The translations under genes were made by a program, and so were the position numbers. A DNA stretch of 64,000 bases. Source: Capitulum mitella (Eukaryota; Arthropoda; Thecostraca; Pollicipedomorpha; Pollicipedidae). This document shows, in pieces, positions 28,850 through 41,129 of the stretch; the first letter of the stretch is position 1; every line of letters starts with the position of its first letter. The stretch is from the NCBI GenBank assembly GCA_030062745.1, contig CP099851.1, positions 10,604,393 to 10,668,392 of the forward strand. Direction: 5' to 3'. A model generated the notes under the pieces. That model saw only the letters and a list, made by a program, of their open reading frames with translations, did not search any database and had not been told where the DNA came from.

Positions 28850-30590
28850 CATGTTGAGAGGCCTTGCTAGGGTTCTAGCGCATTTCCAATGGGCCTAAAA
28901 ACTTGAACTGCCGCAAGAAGAAAAGTCCCACCGCATTGTTTGAAAGGCCACTGCTTTTTGCCTTGTGTTTAGCGGCAGGCCAGAGGACTCACTGGAAGTG
29001 AAAATGTGAACAGGAGTCTGCGTGGCAACATCCATCGGCCGCGTACGAGTCAAAGTTAGACCGACCTCATAAAAGCCACGGGACCTTGGCGAACGTCACA
29101 TCTGCGCACTTTCAGGTGTCCAGAAATCTGACAAGTTCACTGAATAGGACCTCTAGAAACGACTTCGCTGGACTGGCGTAAGCCTCAATGGAGGAACTTC
29201 GTTTGCCACGAGCAGCACACCTATCTGGACTCGCGGTTGAGCTCGGTAACCACGGCGGAGTTCAGGACATGCGATGTCCTGTGATCAATTTACTCGCTTA
29301 ATGTCCGACGACAACAGTGGCCGTGGCGGGAGTGAAAGTGGCAGAGTGACAGTGTGACAGTGCCGTAAAATCGGAACCAGAAAACAAAATGCGTGAAATC
29401 ACCCTACGAAGTGACGAGTCGCCACTAGAAGAGCCCGACGCGGGCACTGACCAGGAACGAGCAGCAGGTGACGGTGAAACCGAACAGAGAACGGTCCCCA
29501 GCATCCCAGGTGTCTGGAAAAGCTCATCGCAAAACAGCAACGAACACTGCAAAACGCCCAGCTCGAGCGTCTGCAGCAAGAAGAGAAAGTGCACTAGGTT
29601 GTCAGGCGTCACGGAAACGTGGCCGAGTGGAGGGCGGACCGTGGACCGATCGGTCGCCGGCCGGATCGCGTGAACGCACTGAAAGACGCCTCAGGAGCCA
29701 GCAAGCCAACAACCCAGAAACCTTCAGAGTGAAAACGACGCCCTCAAGCCGTTCCTTTGCAAAGAAATCGTGGATGGCGTTGTGCGAACGAGAAAGAGAA
29801 AGAGAAACTAGCAAGAAAAAAAGTTCATGGAGTGTTCAAGTGATGTCCAAACGAGACACCGAAAACGCGAGTAAATGCGTACTTGAACGTGGCAGTGGAC
29901 AAACAGGAACCGAACGCGTTCGTGGGACTGAACATGCTGCTACGTATCCAACACCTGCAGTCGCCCAGCTTTTCGATGTGTTCTGACTTTGACACAGTTT
30001 CGCGCGGTCATGGGGGAACGACGTCAGTCAAAGCTCCTCTCCTGCATCGATTCTGACATCGACTTTGACATCGACGAGAGAAGAAAGAAAAATAGCACGT
30101 TCTGTCACGCGTAAGCTTTCCAACGCCATTGATGAAAACGCCAGAAAACAACACAGTCCAACTGAGTGTCTGACAGCGGACGACACTGACAACGTTCCGG
30201 AGACGATGTACATTCAAAGTTTCTTTGCCAAGTAATCCGGGGCGGTACGGCATGCTGATGCCGTCCAGAGAGCTCAAAGGCGTCACGATGGCGCTGTACC
30301 GAACACTGCAGCCCGATATCATGTTATGATGGTGTCATGGTGTGGAGCATTCGTGATAAAATGGCGTCGGACTGCCACATGACGCTAATCGCCCAACCCC
30401 GATGCTGTCTTTCCTGATCAAAGAATGTCAGCTGACAAACATATTTGTATGGAGAGGTTTCATTTCATGTTTGCAGTCCTGTTGACGATAGAAATCTGAT
30501 CCGTCCCGCGATGAATTAAAATGTTGCAACAGCGTTTTGCGGTACGACTGCGTGGACGTAGTGAATCACAGATATCAGAGCATCAGACGC
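28850..30590. other. 1.7 kb without a supported gene
   Basis: Contains long but low-complexity plus-strand frames (29389-29673 and 29468-29986) rich in Arg, Ser, Thr and Glu, with no domain I can name and no start or splice support. A short GACATCGACTTTGACATCGA repeat is at about 30046. Confidence 0.3.
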
Positions 30591-30594
30591 CATT

Positions 30595-30785
30595 GTAGCC
30601 GGCCAGGCGTGACACTGCAGCCGGCCAGGCGTGACACTGTAGCCGACCATGAGTGATAATGCAGCAGGCCAAGCGTGACACTGTAGCCGGCCAAGCGTGA
30701 CAGTGTAGCCGGCCAGGCGTGACACTGTAGCCGGCCAAGCGAGACAGTGTAGCCCGCCAGGCGTGATACTGTAGCCCACCAGGTG
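30595..30785. repeat. 22-bp minisatellite, about 8.6 copies
   Basis: Unit GTAGCCGGCCAGGCGTGACA then CT repeats head to tail with scattered changes (GCAGCC, CCAAGCG, GACAGT). It borders the CpG-rich stretch to the right. Confidence 0.9.
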
Positions 30786-30819
30786 CCGAATCAGAGACAT
30801 CAAGGCACCAGATGACACT

Positions 30820-32060
30820 GCAGTAGGCCGGCGCGCTCACGCGGCGAGGCGCGGGCTCCACGCCGGTCGCGTCTGCGCTCGTCCCACTCGGGCACGCTTA
30901 TAGCCGGCTCGCCACCCTCTGGTGACGTCATAATGAGCCAAGTCTGTCCCTGGCCGGCGCCCGCAAGTGAAGCTCGGCGTCCACGCGGTGGCGCTAATTA
31001 GCACCGCCCCCGTCCGCGCGGTGGCGCTGGTTCGTGCCTCCCTCGGCGCGGGGAAGAGAGGTGAGCCGCCGTCCTGCGATCGCTGGGTTCACACGTATTC
31101 AGCGCCACTTGCCAAATCGTAATACAATGACTTCGGTTTGCTGTCATAGCGGCGCCCCGTCGCCGTGATAAATCGAATCCCGCAGCACATTACCAGCTTG
31201 ACGAAAATTCCACCGGACCTAAAACGTGGTTATCCAGTCCGCAAGGCATCCGATCAACACCTTACTTTCCTTGCTCTAACTCACAAGCGACGACAGAACA
31301 GCACCCACGCCTCCGGCGGCTGCGCCAGGCCGCAGCTGCCGCCCCTGAGCGTCCGACCGTCGCCGGCCACTACCGTGGCGCCGCCTCAGGGGCCGGGCCT
31401 GTCGGTGGCGCACCGGGCCGCACGCCGGCGCCACCGACAGGTTCTCCGCCTCCGCCGGGTCCGTCCGGCGATCAGAGGTCACGGCCGACCCGGCGCCGCC
31501 GCAGCGTGGCCGCGTCGAACCGCAACCCCTCGGTGTGGCGGTGGCAGCACGTGCGCGCCGAGCAGCCCATCACGGCGGTGTGGCGCCGCCGCGGCCGGTC
31601 GTCCGGCCCGGGGACAACGGACGGGCGCCGGGACCGCGAGAACGCCGCCGCACGGCGTCCGGCTGTAGCGCGCGCCGCCGGCGGCCGTCGCGCCGGCGTC
31701 GGCCGCCGCCAGCAGGGTGCGGCCCTCGGTGCAGTCCTCGCGTCGGTCCGCCAGGCCTCGGTGGCTGGCGGACAGCGGACGGCCACGGCGACAGCGTCAG
31801 ACGGAGCGCCACCTCGGCATCACGTCCAGCAGCTCGACCGGCGCCGTCAGACAGCGGCCGGCACTGACCTGGGTCGGGCCGGCCTCACCCGAGAGCGGCG
31901 AGAGGTCTCCGGACGTCGCCAGCGAGCCCGTCTCGCCCGGAAGGTGCAGCAGCAGCGGCGTGCGCGTGACGTACTTCAACACGCTCTACTGGCCCACTCG
32001 CCACTCGCCACTCGTCACGTTACCCTAGCGCCCGGCCTGCCGGCAGAAACGAACGAACGT
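30820..32060. other. CpG-rich GC-rich stretch, possible promoter or first-exon region
   Basis: Markedly richer in G, C and CpG than flanking DNA. Frames are open on both strands because stops are rare at this composition, so they are not evidence of coding. One minus-strand frame (31797-31982) has KYVTRTPLLLHLPGETGS and might be an exon. I recognise nothing in it. Confidence 0.4.
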
Positions 32061-32187
32061 TAGCAAAAAGTCTGGTCTTCGGGCAATGTTCGACAGTTCA
32101 CTGGGGAAAACATTCAAGTTGAAAATCGTGAACACTTTGAACCGCCGCCTTGAAGTACGCAATATCAAAGGAGCAATTCTGTAGCGG

Positions 32188-32790
32188 CTATAGTACTAGA
32201 AAGAGAGTCCACGAAGTAGAACTGAGCAAAGCCCTTTGACCATCACGACCAAGGAGTGAGTCGATCACAAATATACGCGCGTCAGCAGCTTGAAATAGAG
32301 CGATGTCAGACAGGAACGCATTAAGGTGACTATAAGCTGGGTTGTTGTCTGGTGGAAGTAAATCACAGTTTAAGCCACCACAGACAACAACGTCCATGTA
32401 TCGGTGGTCAACAATCAGCCGCTGAAGCTGTGACTTCAGCGCCGCCAAGCCCGCGTCGCCAGCGGCGACCGTGAGCCGAGGACGCCGGTAAAGGCAGTCG
32501 ATGATGAGCTGACAGCCGCCTTCTTCCGTAATATCATGGATTCGAAAGCAGTCACACGGCTGCTGTGATGCCGGACCTCAAGGATGGTCGAGTCGACGTT
32601 CCCTTTGGTGGCGAGGGCCATTCCTCCGTAGCCCCACCCCTCGGGCCACGCCACTCGACTGAGTACATAGCCGGGCAGTCCGAGGAGTGTACCCGGAGTT
32701 GACGGCTTGAGTCAGGTCTCTTGCAGGGCGACGTGGTACAGGTGAGAGTCCAGCTCGTGGGAGAGTTAGAGGAGTTCCAGTTTCAGAGGC
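32188..32790 (-). pseudogene. LINE endonuclease (APE-type) fragment
   Basis: On the minus strand a frame reads LLGLPGYVLSR, GWGYGGMALATKGN and then, after a frame change near 32540, CQLIIDCLYRRPRL and DVVVCGGLNCDLLPPDNNPA with HLNAFLSDIALFQ. This follows the AP-endonuclease of CR1/L2/Jockey-type non-LTR retrotransposons: the pGY..R..R.GGVA region, then i..vYRPP, then vvGDfNxdL. The first block is preceded by an in-frame stop. No RT domain follows to the left, so only a 5' fragment remains, with at least one frameshift and one stop. Confidence 0.65.
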
Positions 32791-33089
32791 CACAAGCTGA
32801 GGGAGCCAATAAGGAGACCGGACCTGTCCGTCCGTCTCAATGGAGGCGGCCCGGCCGGCCTCCATTGGGTTGGAGCAGGGCAGAGTGGAGCTGCGAGAGA
32901 GCGTCTGGGAAGCTGACTGTATGGCCACCTATGTGGTCACTATCACCGCCTCGAGGCCTCGCCGGGCGGTCGAGCGCAGCGCCGCGCGTGCTGAACTGGA
33001 GCCCACAGTACTGCTGGAGCCCACAGCACAGGCCCTGGGGCACAGGGCCATGACTAAGACCCTCCACGTGACGAACAGGGTGACGAGGT

Positions 33090-34740
33090 GAATGATGTCT
33101 GATGCATTGTGCTGGTGTTAGAGATGCAGCAGGGAGATAATGTTGCAATGAGATGCCCCTCTTGGTTTGGAAGAACCACAGGTCACATGGGGTTCTGTGC
33201 AACTGCAGGCCTGCTCTGGTATCCAGAGGCACCAGCATTCAATCACACACCAGTCACTCCAGAAATACACCAGTCAGTCAAACAGATAAGGTGGCAGGGA
33301 GAGAGTTTTATGACAGAAGAGGTGACCATGACACATGTCATCAAATGACAATGCACTCAGCTGAAATGGCATACAGCAGTGTTAGGAAAACTTAGATTTC
33401 TTGTTCCCAAAAGGGACAAAAAATTATGTACTGCCCAATGCTGGAGGGCAAAAATGACATTTTCCATTTTTACCTGTCACATCACATAATGGGTTAACAA
33501 ATAGGAACAGGGAAATCAAGAATCAAAATCACAGATGGCAATAAGCAGCCTCCAATCACTAATACAGATGTAACCATATGTAACTGCAAGGCCTTGATGA
33601 TGTCCATATGAAAATATTTGCATTGCAATGCTGTTGCATTTGCATCTCTCCAAAACTTTTGCATTCTAGAACAGGTAATGTCACCATTTTTCCAAAACCT
33701 GACATACAGCCATGCATGTTTTGTGAGCATATGCCCTTAAAATAATATTGAGCAACATGTTGTTCTATTCTATCACTTCTGATATGCCAGTGTAAAATGT
33801 TACTGTAAATACCAACAAAATTAAAACAACTAGTCCTGCCCATTCTTGCCAACAAGTTGTTATTGCCAATGGCATTAAATAGTCAATACAAAAACAGTTG
33901 ACTCAAGTAATCAATCTAAAGACCAGGCCATGTCTTCAAATTGCCTGATACCATGATACATAAATGGGACTTTTCATTTTGATAATGATACAAATGTCAT
34001 TTTCAAGTCCCCAATGCTACATACCAAATGCATAACTTATTTTAGCTATGTTGAGACTTACAATAAAATCTTACAATAAAGTTCAGTCCAAAAATCATGC
34101 ATCATCTGGACACAACTGGGCTGTATCATAGACTGTAATCATGGCAGGTTTTAACATGGTCCCAGTGGCATATGTTCATGGCCACAATTTAATGAGCCAT
34201 TATCCTTCTTTGGCACACAGCACAGCTTTGATATGTGCTAGTGCATATCTGACAACATTCACAATGAGACAATGAACACTGCTAGTCAAGGCACTCATGA
34301 TCACAAGTGACCTTGGCATGCCTCACGGACAAAACTGCCATCATTTCAAGTTTGAGTGGTATCTAAAAATTGATTTGGTTACTCCTGCATTTGGTAAATG
34401 GTTGCCTCATTGATCCAAAACATTACTGGGTAGAACTGCCTTTTTTGGTGGACATAAAAACGAAAACTGCTTTGATGTTGAAAGCTCAGGGTGATGATGA
34501 CAATGCAAGCATTTCACATTAAAAATGAAGGATGTAAATGCTTTCATGAAGGATATAAATGCTCATATGAAGGATGTAAATGCTTTCCCAGCCATAGCAT
34601 CACAAACTGGCAGATCCAGGGGGCCATTTGGGCCATGGTCTCCCCAGCTATAATGGCAAGGGGAAAAGCATCAGGCAACATGTGTTATGCGCCCTACTGC
34701 CACCCATTTCAGACAGAACCAAGGGGAGTTGGGATTTTCC
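33090..34740. other. AT-rich stretch without a gene
   Basis: No frame over 100 codons with a plausible protein. A short tandem GAAGGATGTAAATGCTTTCA, about three units, lies at 34527-34590. Otherwise nothing stands out. Confidence 0.4.
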
Positions 34741-34840
34741 TGGGGGGAGGTGTGGAGCTGTAAGAATTGAAATCGTGCAAAAGGCGCCTGCAGGAAAGAA
34801 GATGTGCAACGGTGTTCACCAAAATATGGATATAACGGGA
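34741..34840. repeat. Possible family D fragment (GGGGGGAG...AAAATG short repeat)
   Basis: GGGGGGAGGTGTGGAGCTGT, GAAATCGTGCAAAAGGCGCC and GGAAAGAAGATGTGCAACGG correspond in order to the repeat at 48830-48930, strongly diverged. Confidence 0.4.
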
Positions 34841-35204
34841 GTGCTTCTCGTCCGCGCCGGTAGACTGAACTGTAAGTTATCGTTTGTTTCCAAAACATGG
34901 CTGTGCAGCGCATTTCCAAGCGCATTCTGCGGCAAAAAAAATGGTACGAAAGTCATACAACGGACAATTTTAAGGCAAATACTTGCGATCTTAAGTGATA
35001 TGTAATATCAGTCCGAGAATGTGATAAAATTACCGCACAATATCGCCATTCCATTCGCCGCTGAACGTCGCGCCACTAGTCTGGTTTCTCTCGGATTCTT
35101 CGGCAAATTTAAAAACGACAGTCTCCAAGGTTGAGGTATTTCGGACCTTATGACGTCATCAATATAATCAAACTTTACGGATAATAAACAAGATTAACAA
35201 GATA

Positions 35205-35600
35205 CCTAACCTGAATCAACCTAGCCTAACCTAGCCTACCCTAGCATAACCTACAGACAGGGATGTCGATTTGTGTTCTTAAGTGAGGACCCTGCTCCCC
35301 CATGTTTGTTCCCCCATATTTCCTACCAGTTTTAAGGGGAAATAGGCATTAATAACGAAAAGAACGGCCGCGATAGATAAGAGATGGCAAAAAGTAAAGA
35401 ATGAAACTTCAAACGATTTGGGGCTATTATTATGGACAATTCAAGGGTATCTCCTCTTGTAATTTTTCTCCCTTACTCTATCAGCAACGAACTTACATTG
35501 GACTGTAAATATTTCTTAATAATTTTGCCACAAAAAGGCGTCAGGAGGAGCAATTAAGAACCCCCTGCCTCATATGCGTTTCTATATCGCCCCAGTTGCC
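35205..35600. other. Short interspersed low-complexity DNA, no gene
   Basis: Includes a CCTAACCTAGCCTACCC stretch (35215-35262) that superficially resembles arthropod telomere repeats but is too irregular. The remainder is AT-rich with no frame. Confidence 0.3.
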
Positions 35601-36150
35601 CCATTTGCCCAGCCAGCAGTCCCAGATGGGACCCACGTGTGCTCCATGTGGGGCAAGTGGGTTTATGTGGGCATGGGCTGCAGGTGGGCTGGTGTCTGGG
35701 CTCCATATCGGACCCAGATGGGCTGCCCATATTTCCTCATGTTCTTTTGATACGACTGGAATGTTTCCAATTTGCGCTTCCTCGTTGCGTACTACGCGAA
35801 TAATCTTCACGACACCAAAAATAGAATGAATACTAATGTGGGCTCCATATGGGCTATATGTGGGCCAGCTGGGCTCATGTCGACATGGGTGCAGGTGAGC
35901 TTGTATTTGGGTCCCATATGGGGCCCGGGTGGGCTGCCCACATGCTATTATTCTTTTGATACGCCTCGAATATTTCCGATTTGTGTTCCCTTGTTGCGTA
36001 ATACCCGATTATTCTTTACAAATGCCAAAAAAGAATGAATGTCAATGTGGGCTCCATATGGGATACGTGTGGGCCAATTGGGCTTATGTCGACATAGGAT
36101 GCAGGAGGGCTGGTATCTGGGTCCCACATGGGATCCATATGGGCCAGTTC
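35600..36150. repeat. ~210-bp tandem repeat, about 2.6 copies
   Basis: Each unit pairs a GTGGGCTCCATATGGG-rich half with an ATTCTTTTGATACG half. The latter occurs at 35740 and 35949, 209 bases apart. The third unit is cut off near 36150 where a short CAGTGGCGCACCCAGG sequence begins. Confidence 0.85.
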
Positions 36151-36369
36151 GAATGCAGTGGCGCACCCAGGATTTTCCTACACGTTTGGTGGAACCCGAA
36201 GCTCTCAGTTGATTAAGTCCACAAGGCCGATCTTGCGTTTTCTTTTTTACGCTAAAAAGTAGCTTTCAGTAGCTTTCGTCCCACAGGGTCTGATCCTCCA
36301 GGCTCCTCCTCTGGGCGCGCCATTGTTCGCAGATGTGACAAAGCAATAAAGCAACAAAGCAATATGTTC

Positions 36370-36576
36370 AAAAATATAACCACTTTGACTTTTTGCCCCT
36401 GTACCCAACCCTCTCAAAATTTTAATAACCGTTTAAAAAATGTAGTTTACCTCTTAGCAAATCGATTTCCGTTTTTTTCTGATGAAATCGGACGAGTAGT
36501 TCTCGAGATCGGAGGAGGGGACGAATCCGCCCACTACCGGGAATCGGCAATACCGTCTAGCCCTCCGGGAATAGGG
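36370..36576 (-). mobile_element. A5: right-end fragment of family A element
   Basis: Matches the end of A2 (the 44560-44770 portion): GTTCTCGAGATC, CCGTCTAGCCCTCCGGGAAT then AGGG, followed by TTAA (36577-36580). The rest of the element is missing. Confidence 0.75.
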
Positions 36577-37340
36577 TTAAAGCTAAGCTCATGTGGTGTC
36601 TTTGTAATCACTAAAGACTGTGTGCGTAGCTGTTGTATTACATGACTGCATTTTAACCTTCGATGTTTTTGATGTTTTATTCTTGGACAAGCACACGTAT
36701 GCAAAGCCACATTTGTGGCCGTAGGATGCAGATACATGTGCTCCTGCAACATCTATAATTTTCAGATATCCTAGTCCGCATCGAAATTCGATGGTACCAA
36801 CAAACCTGTGGCCTCACGCGATATCGACTCGGATGCTTCAGTGTTGTGCCAATTTTGAATTCCGTGCCAGTTTTCTTCGGAGGCGGATCTTTTCTCATAG
36901 CACCGTAATGTCCGTAGTGAAATGAGATTTTCACCAATCAGGCCAAAGAGATGCTCAAGTGCTGCTGTCTTTCCAATTTTGGGTTTCGTCGCGATTTCCA
37001 TCCTAGATGAGTTTTTCTCGCGGCATCCAGTTCTCGCCATAAAATATTATTTGTAAGACCTCAAAGTCTGCATCAAATTTTTCTCCCACTGTGAGGTTTG
37101 TAATTTCATATAATAGGCAACATTGTACCTTATATCACGCAAATGTTCCGATTTTGCTCCTGGACTCCGATTTCTTTCCAGCGCAGCTTTGTTATTCAGT
37201 ACCATGGATGATCGTCCCGTCACGAATCCATCATGTGATTACTTCTGCTCATAGAGCTTTTTTTTCTTTCAGAACCTGATTTGCATGATCGCTACTTTTA
37301 GACTACCAGATTTTCTTTATCAAGATTTTATCATGGAGCT

Positions 37341-37508
37341 CCCACGTTTCGCCATCAGGGCAGCGCTGATGGTCAGTGTCCGCTGTTGGTCCGTAACGTG
37401 CCTAACAACCAGGTGTCAGCTGACTTCCCGGCCAAACACTTCGCGCCGGGGCGATTCGTATCCGTCTTGCAAGAACGTGGAGAACAAGCCTCTCACATTG
37501 TGAGATGC
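37341..37508 (+). pseudogene. Broken copy of the small conserved ORF (segment 1)
   Basis: Reads ADGQCPLLVRNVPNNQVSAD, APGRFVSVLQERGEQASHIV and stops at the RC* codon where segment 2 has one more C and stays open. Function unknown. Confidence 0.5.
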
Positions 37509-37837
37509 TGATCACGAATCATGGTAATATCACGGACGTCAAGCGGATGACAACACTGGATCAATTTCTCTCGTCATGGTAAAAAATCACGCAATGCTTG
37601 TGGATTGTGACTTCATGTGGATGGCCGACTTCAGCTATGTAGGTACCCGATCAACCGCAAGCAGGTATAACCCTGTTATGAAATCAATTAAACGTAGAAT
37701 ATAAGATATGTATTTTCAGCTGCAACGACAAACGAAGTTAGAATTTTCTCTGCAAGAGACAAACTCGTACAGTGCTGCTTTACCAGGCTGCGAGCGGCTT
37801 AAAAGAAACGACCAGCATTTTTCACAGCGGATGGGCC

Positions 37838-38480
37838 CTAATGATAGTAGCCGTAGCCGTAATGGGCCGGGTACAAGTTGTACACAGAACGGCTGACGGC
37901 GCCGTACGGGTGATAGGCGTAAGCATTGTGGGCGTAACCGTACCCCAGAGAACGGCCGTAACGAGCGTGGCCGTAGGTGCCGTGGCCGTAGCCGCCGTGG
38001 CTGTGGCCGTATCCGCCACCATAGCCGTATCTCAGAGAACGGCCATAACGGGCGTGGCCGTAGCCGCCGTGGCCGTGGCCGTATCCTCCATAGCTACTGT
38101 AGCCGTGCCGGTTGCCGTGAGCAGAGACGACAGCCACCAGGGCCGCGAAGAGCATCAGCTGAAATCAGAACGAAATTTGTCACAATGAATTTCGGTCCGG
38201 CTGATGTGAACGTCATTATGAAGGGCTTAACACACAGGAGTGAGTAAAACAGGGTTTGATTGTTCATTTTCTGTGCGGTACGGTCGTCTGTCAGAGCATG
38301 GTTGGATGGAAGAGCGAAACCTCGGCATGAGTCTTACGACTTCACGAATTAACTCTTTCCCGAGCAAACAGCCAACCGTGACCGATGACTCATCTGGGCC
38401 TACCGGTGACTAGCAGGGAATCATCGGTGAGCCGGTCATGGCGGTCCGGATATCTCACTTACCACCAGCTTGGCGTTCAT
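37838..38480 (-). CDS. Secreted Gly/Tyr/His-rich protein, copy 1 (112 aa, two exons)
   Basis: Exon 1 is 38463-38480 (MNAKLV). The intron 38159-38462 has GTAAGT and TTTCAG ends, phase 0. Exon 2 is 37838-38158. The protein starts MNAKLVLMLFAALVAVVSA, a clear signal peptide with probable cleavage after VVSA. The mature part has repeats of GYGH, HGGYGHARYGRSL and a C-terminal block AHNAYAYHPYGAVSRSVYN. It is 29 residues shorter than copies 2 and 3 because one long repeat unit is absent. Composition, small first exon and intron inside the signal peptide match arthropod cuticle or other extracellular structural proteins, but silk-, shell-, adhesive- or antimicrobial-type Gly/Tyr proteins look alike. 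No AATAAA is seen within 200 bases of the stop. The last codons (YGYYH) differ slightly from the other copies. Confidence 0.88.
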
Positions 38481-38539
38481 CTCTGCTGTGCGTTTCTCCG
38501 GCTGTTGGAGCAGTGGTGCCGACTGGAGATGGTTGGCCG

Positions 38540-38545
38540 CTTATA
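38540..38545 (-). promoter_or_regulatory. TATA box of copy 1
   Basis: TATAAG on the minus strand within ACCTTATAAGCGGCC, 65 bases before the ATG. The same spacing and context occur in all three copies. Confidence 0.8.
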
Positions 38546-38749
38546 AGGTGGCCGGGTCGGCCTTGTGTTTGGCAAGGGGCGTGGCTTCGTGCCGACCGCA
38601 GATCGCTGGCCTGTGAATGCGAATACGGGACTGGTACATTACACGAACAACACGGCCTTAACCTAGCAACGCATGGCGTGTTTTGTAGTTACGACCGCCA
38701 GGGGTGTCAAAAAGGGCACCCCTGTTATCTTAAGATTTAACGACAGGCG

Positions 38750-38910
38750 TAGCCGGGGGGGAGGGAGGGTCCGACCTCCGCCCTTAGACCCGCATTTTGC
38801 GAAAACCATTGCACGTCGTCTTTCCGGCAGGCGGTTTTCGTATGATTTCAGTTCACACTGAGCATCGCCCCCCCCCCCCTTAAGAAAATGCTGACTGCGC
38901 CACTGGATCA
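38750..38910. repeat. Family D short repeat, segment 1
   Basis: Contains GCGGTTTTCGTATGATTTCA, GTTCACACTGAGC, a C run, TTAAGAAAATGCTGACTGCG then CCACTGG. Equivalent repeats are at 48815-48930 and 60790-60920 and a partial one at 41150-41225. The CAGTGGCGCAG-type end resembles short inverted repeats of hAT-like non-autonomous elements. It has no coding capacity. Confidence 0.55.
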
Positions 38911-39001
38911 AACCATCGGATCTGAATCGGTCTACCACTAGCCGATAGCCCTGAACCTTGCGATTCAGAACATTCTATGTCAGCATTAATTAAGTGGCTG
39001 A

Positions 39002-39009
39002 TGACGTCA
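39002..39009. promoter_or_regulatory. CRE-like TGACGTCA upstream of copy 1
   Basis: A perfect palindromic CRE/ATF motif about 520 bases upstream of the copy 1 ATG. It is perfect at the same relative place in segment 3 and has one change (TGACATCA) in segment 2. Confidence 0.4.
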
Positions 39010-40190
39010 CAGGGAAATCGGTCTGTACATAATATCGTCGGCAATACTGGCCGTAAAGCCCTCAGCTAGGTATACAACGAAACGCCACGGTCTTCTGCAT
39101 TACAACCATACCAAAATGCCAAAAAGAATGTCGGTTTAAGGTCAGCCTAGGTCAAATGGAATATTGGTCTTACTTTACATGCCAAAGATTAATTTTACTC
39201 GCAGCCGTTTTGGTACACGTGCTAAAAGCGACGAAAGTGAAACCAATGGATAATTGTTTTTGCATTTTCTACTTCTCATTCAGTCAAAGTCAGTATCAAT
39301 CAGGTCAGATAAGGTTGCATTACTAATTCTGACAAAGAGCAATAATCACTCTCCGAGATTCTTTACTGCGTCAAGTACAAAACTCAAATGACATCTCGTA
39401 ATAATCAAATCTATTTGCATCTGCATCGTGTGTACTGCATCTGCATCTTTGCATCTGCATGCTGTGTACTCTTTATCGGGTCAAGGTGAAGCCCGTTCAG
39501 GAGAGTCATTTTTCCGACAAGGAACAATGATTGCCCTGTGCTGCTAGTGAACGATCTTTACCAGGTAATGTTATATTTCACTTCGTTTTGACATTTACCT
39601 ATGATGTGATCTGACATGACACCACGTTGCATTTGGTAAACCTCACTAAGAGGCGCATACGTATTTGCTTGTCCGGCTTGAACGATGGGGAAGGTCAGCG
39701 GCAACCACTCTTGCCACCCATATATGCAAATATGTGGGTGATAAAAACACCCAATTATGGAAATCAATCTAACTGTCATGATGCTTGTGACCCAGCATGA
39801 CCTCTAATGCTGATGTGTCATGGTTTTATATGCTTTTGGGGACCATACCCTACGTAATTCCAAATCATTCATACATTATGCTCGAGAATATTATCCCCTC
39901 CCCCCAAAAAACAAGGATGTTCGCGTTGCTGCCGGCAGAGCCGAAAACATTCTTGTTCTTTGTTGAAATGAGCTTTGTTCTTCCTGTGGGAAGAACAAAG
40001 CTCGTGGCCTCCCCGAAGCAGGACCCACCACTGGATGCCGACGTTTCATAGATGAAGAACATATGTTCTGTCATGAACACATGAATATATGAACATATGC
40101 CGATCGTCCCACTCGCCTCCCGAGTACTGAGTGAGAAGGGGCTTCACCAGAAACAAAAGGGGCCCAAAGACGCCACCTATGAGATTCACC
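39010..40190. other. Segment 1 upstream DNA without a gene
   Basis: Conserved with segments 2 and 3 (for example CATGACACCACGTTGCATTTGG at 39616 and GGGAAGAACAAAGCTCGTGG at 39988, given here in part) but no frame is maintained among copies, so it is non-coding. CATCTGCAT repeats lie near 39415-39465. Confidence 0.5.
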
Positions 40191-41110
40191 ATCTCACACT
40201 GGGCCCTGGGCGTAAACTTGGGAGTTCTTGATGTAGCCTGGAGGGCCTCTGGTGCTGAGACGCATAGAATGGCCCCCGGAGTTTCCAAACGATCCCAGAA
40301 ATTACATCATTTCTCCCAAAGCGACAGAGTGCCTCTGAGACCCCCAGAGGGGTCACAGGGCCACTGAGTCGGTCAAGATGAGGACTGAGTCCCTGAGACG
40401 TCACAGAAGCCCCTAGTGGGTTTCACGGACCTGTGTGAAAAGCCGAAGGTTCTCGATGCAGTCTGAGGGCCTCCGAGATAGTCAGCGGAACCCTGAGACA
40501 GCACGATGGTCCGTTACATGGATAGTAGGACACCTGAAACTCCCCAAAGGCCCCTGGTACCGCAAGAGGAACCCCAGCATGGCAAAGGGTTCATGAGACC
40601 GCTAAAAGTGAAGAGACCCTGGCCAGCCAGAGGACCAACTGAAAGAGGATTCATCGGTAACATTTTCATCCTCGAGAGAAACACATAATGTGCTACACTG
40701 GTGTTTTGAAAACGTGAGGGTTTCCTGACGCAGCCAGGGGCCCCGGAAATGTCAGGTGGTTCTTGAGACGGCGAAATAAGCCCCTACACGACAAATGGCC
40801 CCTGACACCGTCAACAAGGGCAGAGGGTCCCTGCAAAGCAAATACGATAAGAGGGTCTCAGAGACAGCATGGGGGCCTCGGACCACCAGAGAGCCCCCGA
40901 GTGTGTTAGACGGCTCCTGACACGAAAAGGTTCTCCTGAGACTGCCAATGAGGACCCTGAAGCGCCCACGAAGCTCCCTGACATGGCTAGAGGGCCCCAG
41001 GTTTGCGAAATATACCTCATGCAATGGAGAAAGACCCCAGATACAGCCATGGCGACCGCCGGAGACGTTCAGAGGGCACATAACACTGCACATGGGCCAT
41101 GAAATCGTCG
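40190..41110. repeat. Degenerate ~25-30 bp minisatellite-like block C, segment 1
   Basis: Phrases of the type CCCTGAGACnGCCAGAGGGCC recur irregularly for about 900 bases. Also at 47225-47530 (inverted) and 62100-63470. Frames within are chance products of the repeat. Confidence 0.7.
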
Positions 41111-41129
41111 GAAGGCCATTTTTAACGGC

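Noticed and set aside
31165-32063. Long overlapping frames on both strands with Arg/Pro/Ala-rich products
   Set aside because: GC- and CpG-rich DNA lacks stop codons by composition. All frames look alike and none has a domain.
35215-35262. CCTAACC-like run suggesting an interstitial arthropod telomere
   Set aside because: Only a few irregular CCTA words, no regular CCTAA period. Similar words occur by chance in AT-rich DNA.
37772-38188. Plus-strand frame VAVAVSATIAV... and its counterparts at 49538-50077 and 59785-60183
   Set aside because: Antisense shadow of the Gly/Tyr/His-rich gene; its low-complexity Val/Ala text is the reverse complement of the GYGH repeats.
40190-41110. Minor ORFs inside block C
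   Set aside because: They are not shared in frame among the three segments and follow the repeat period.
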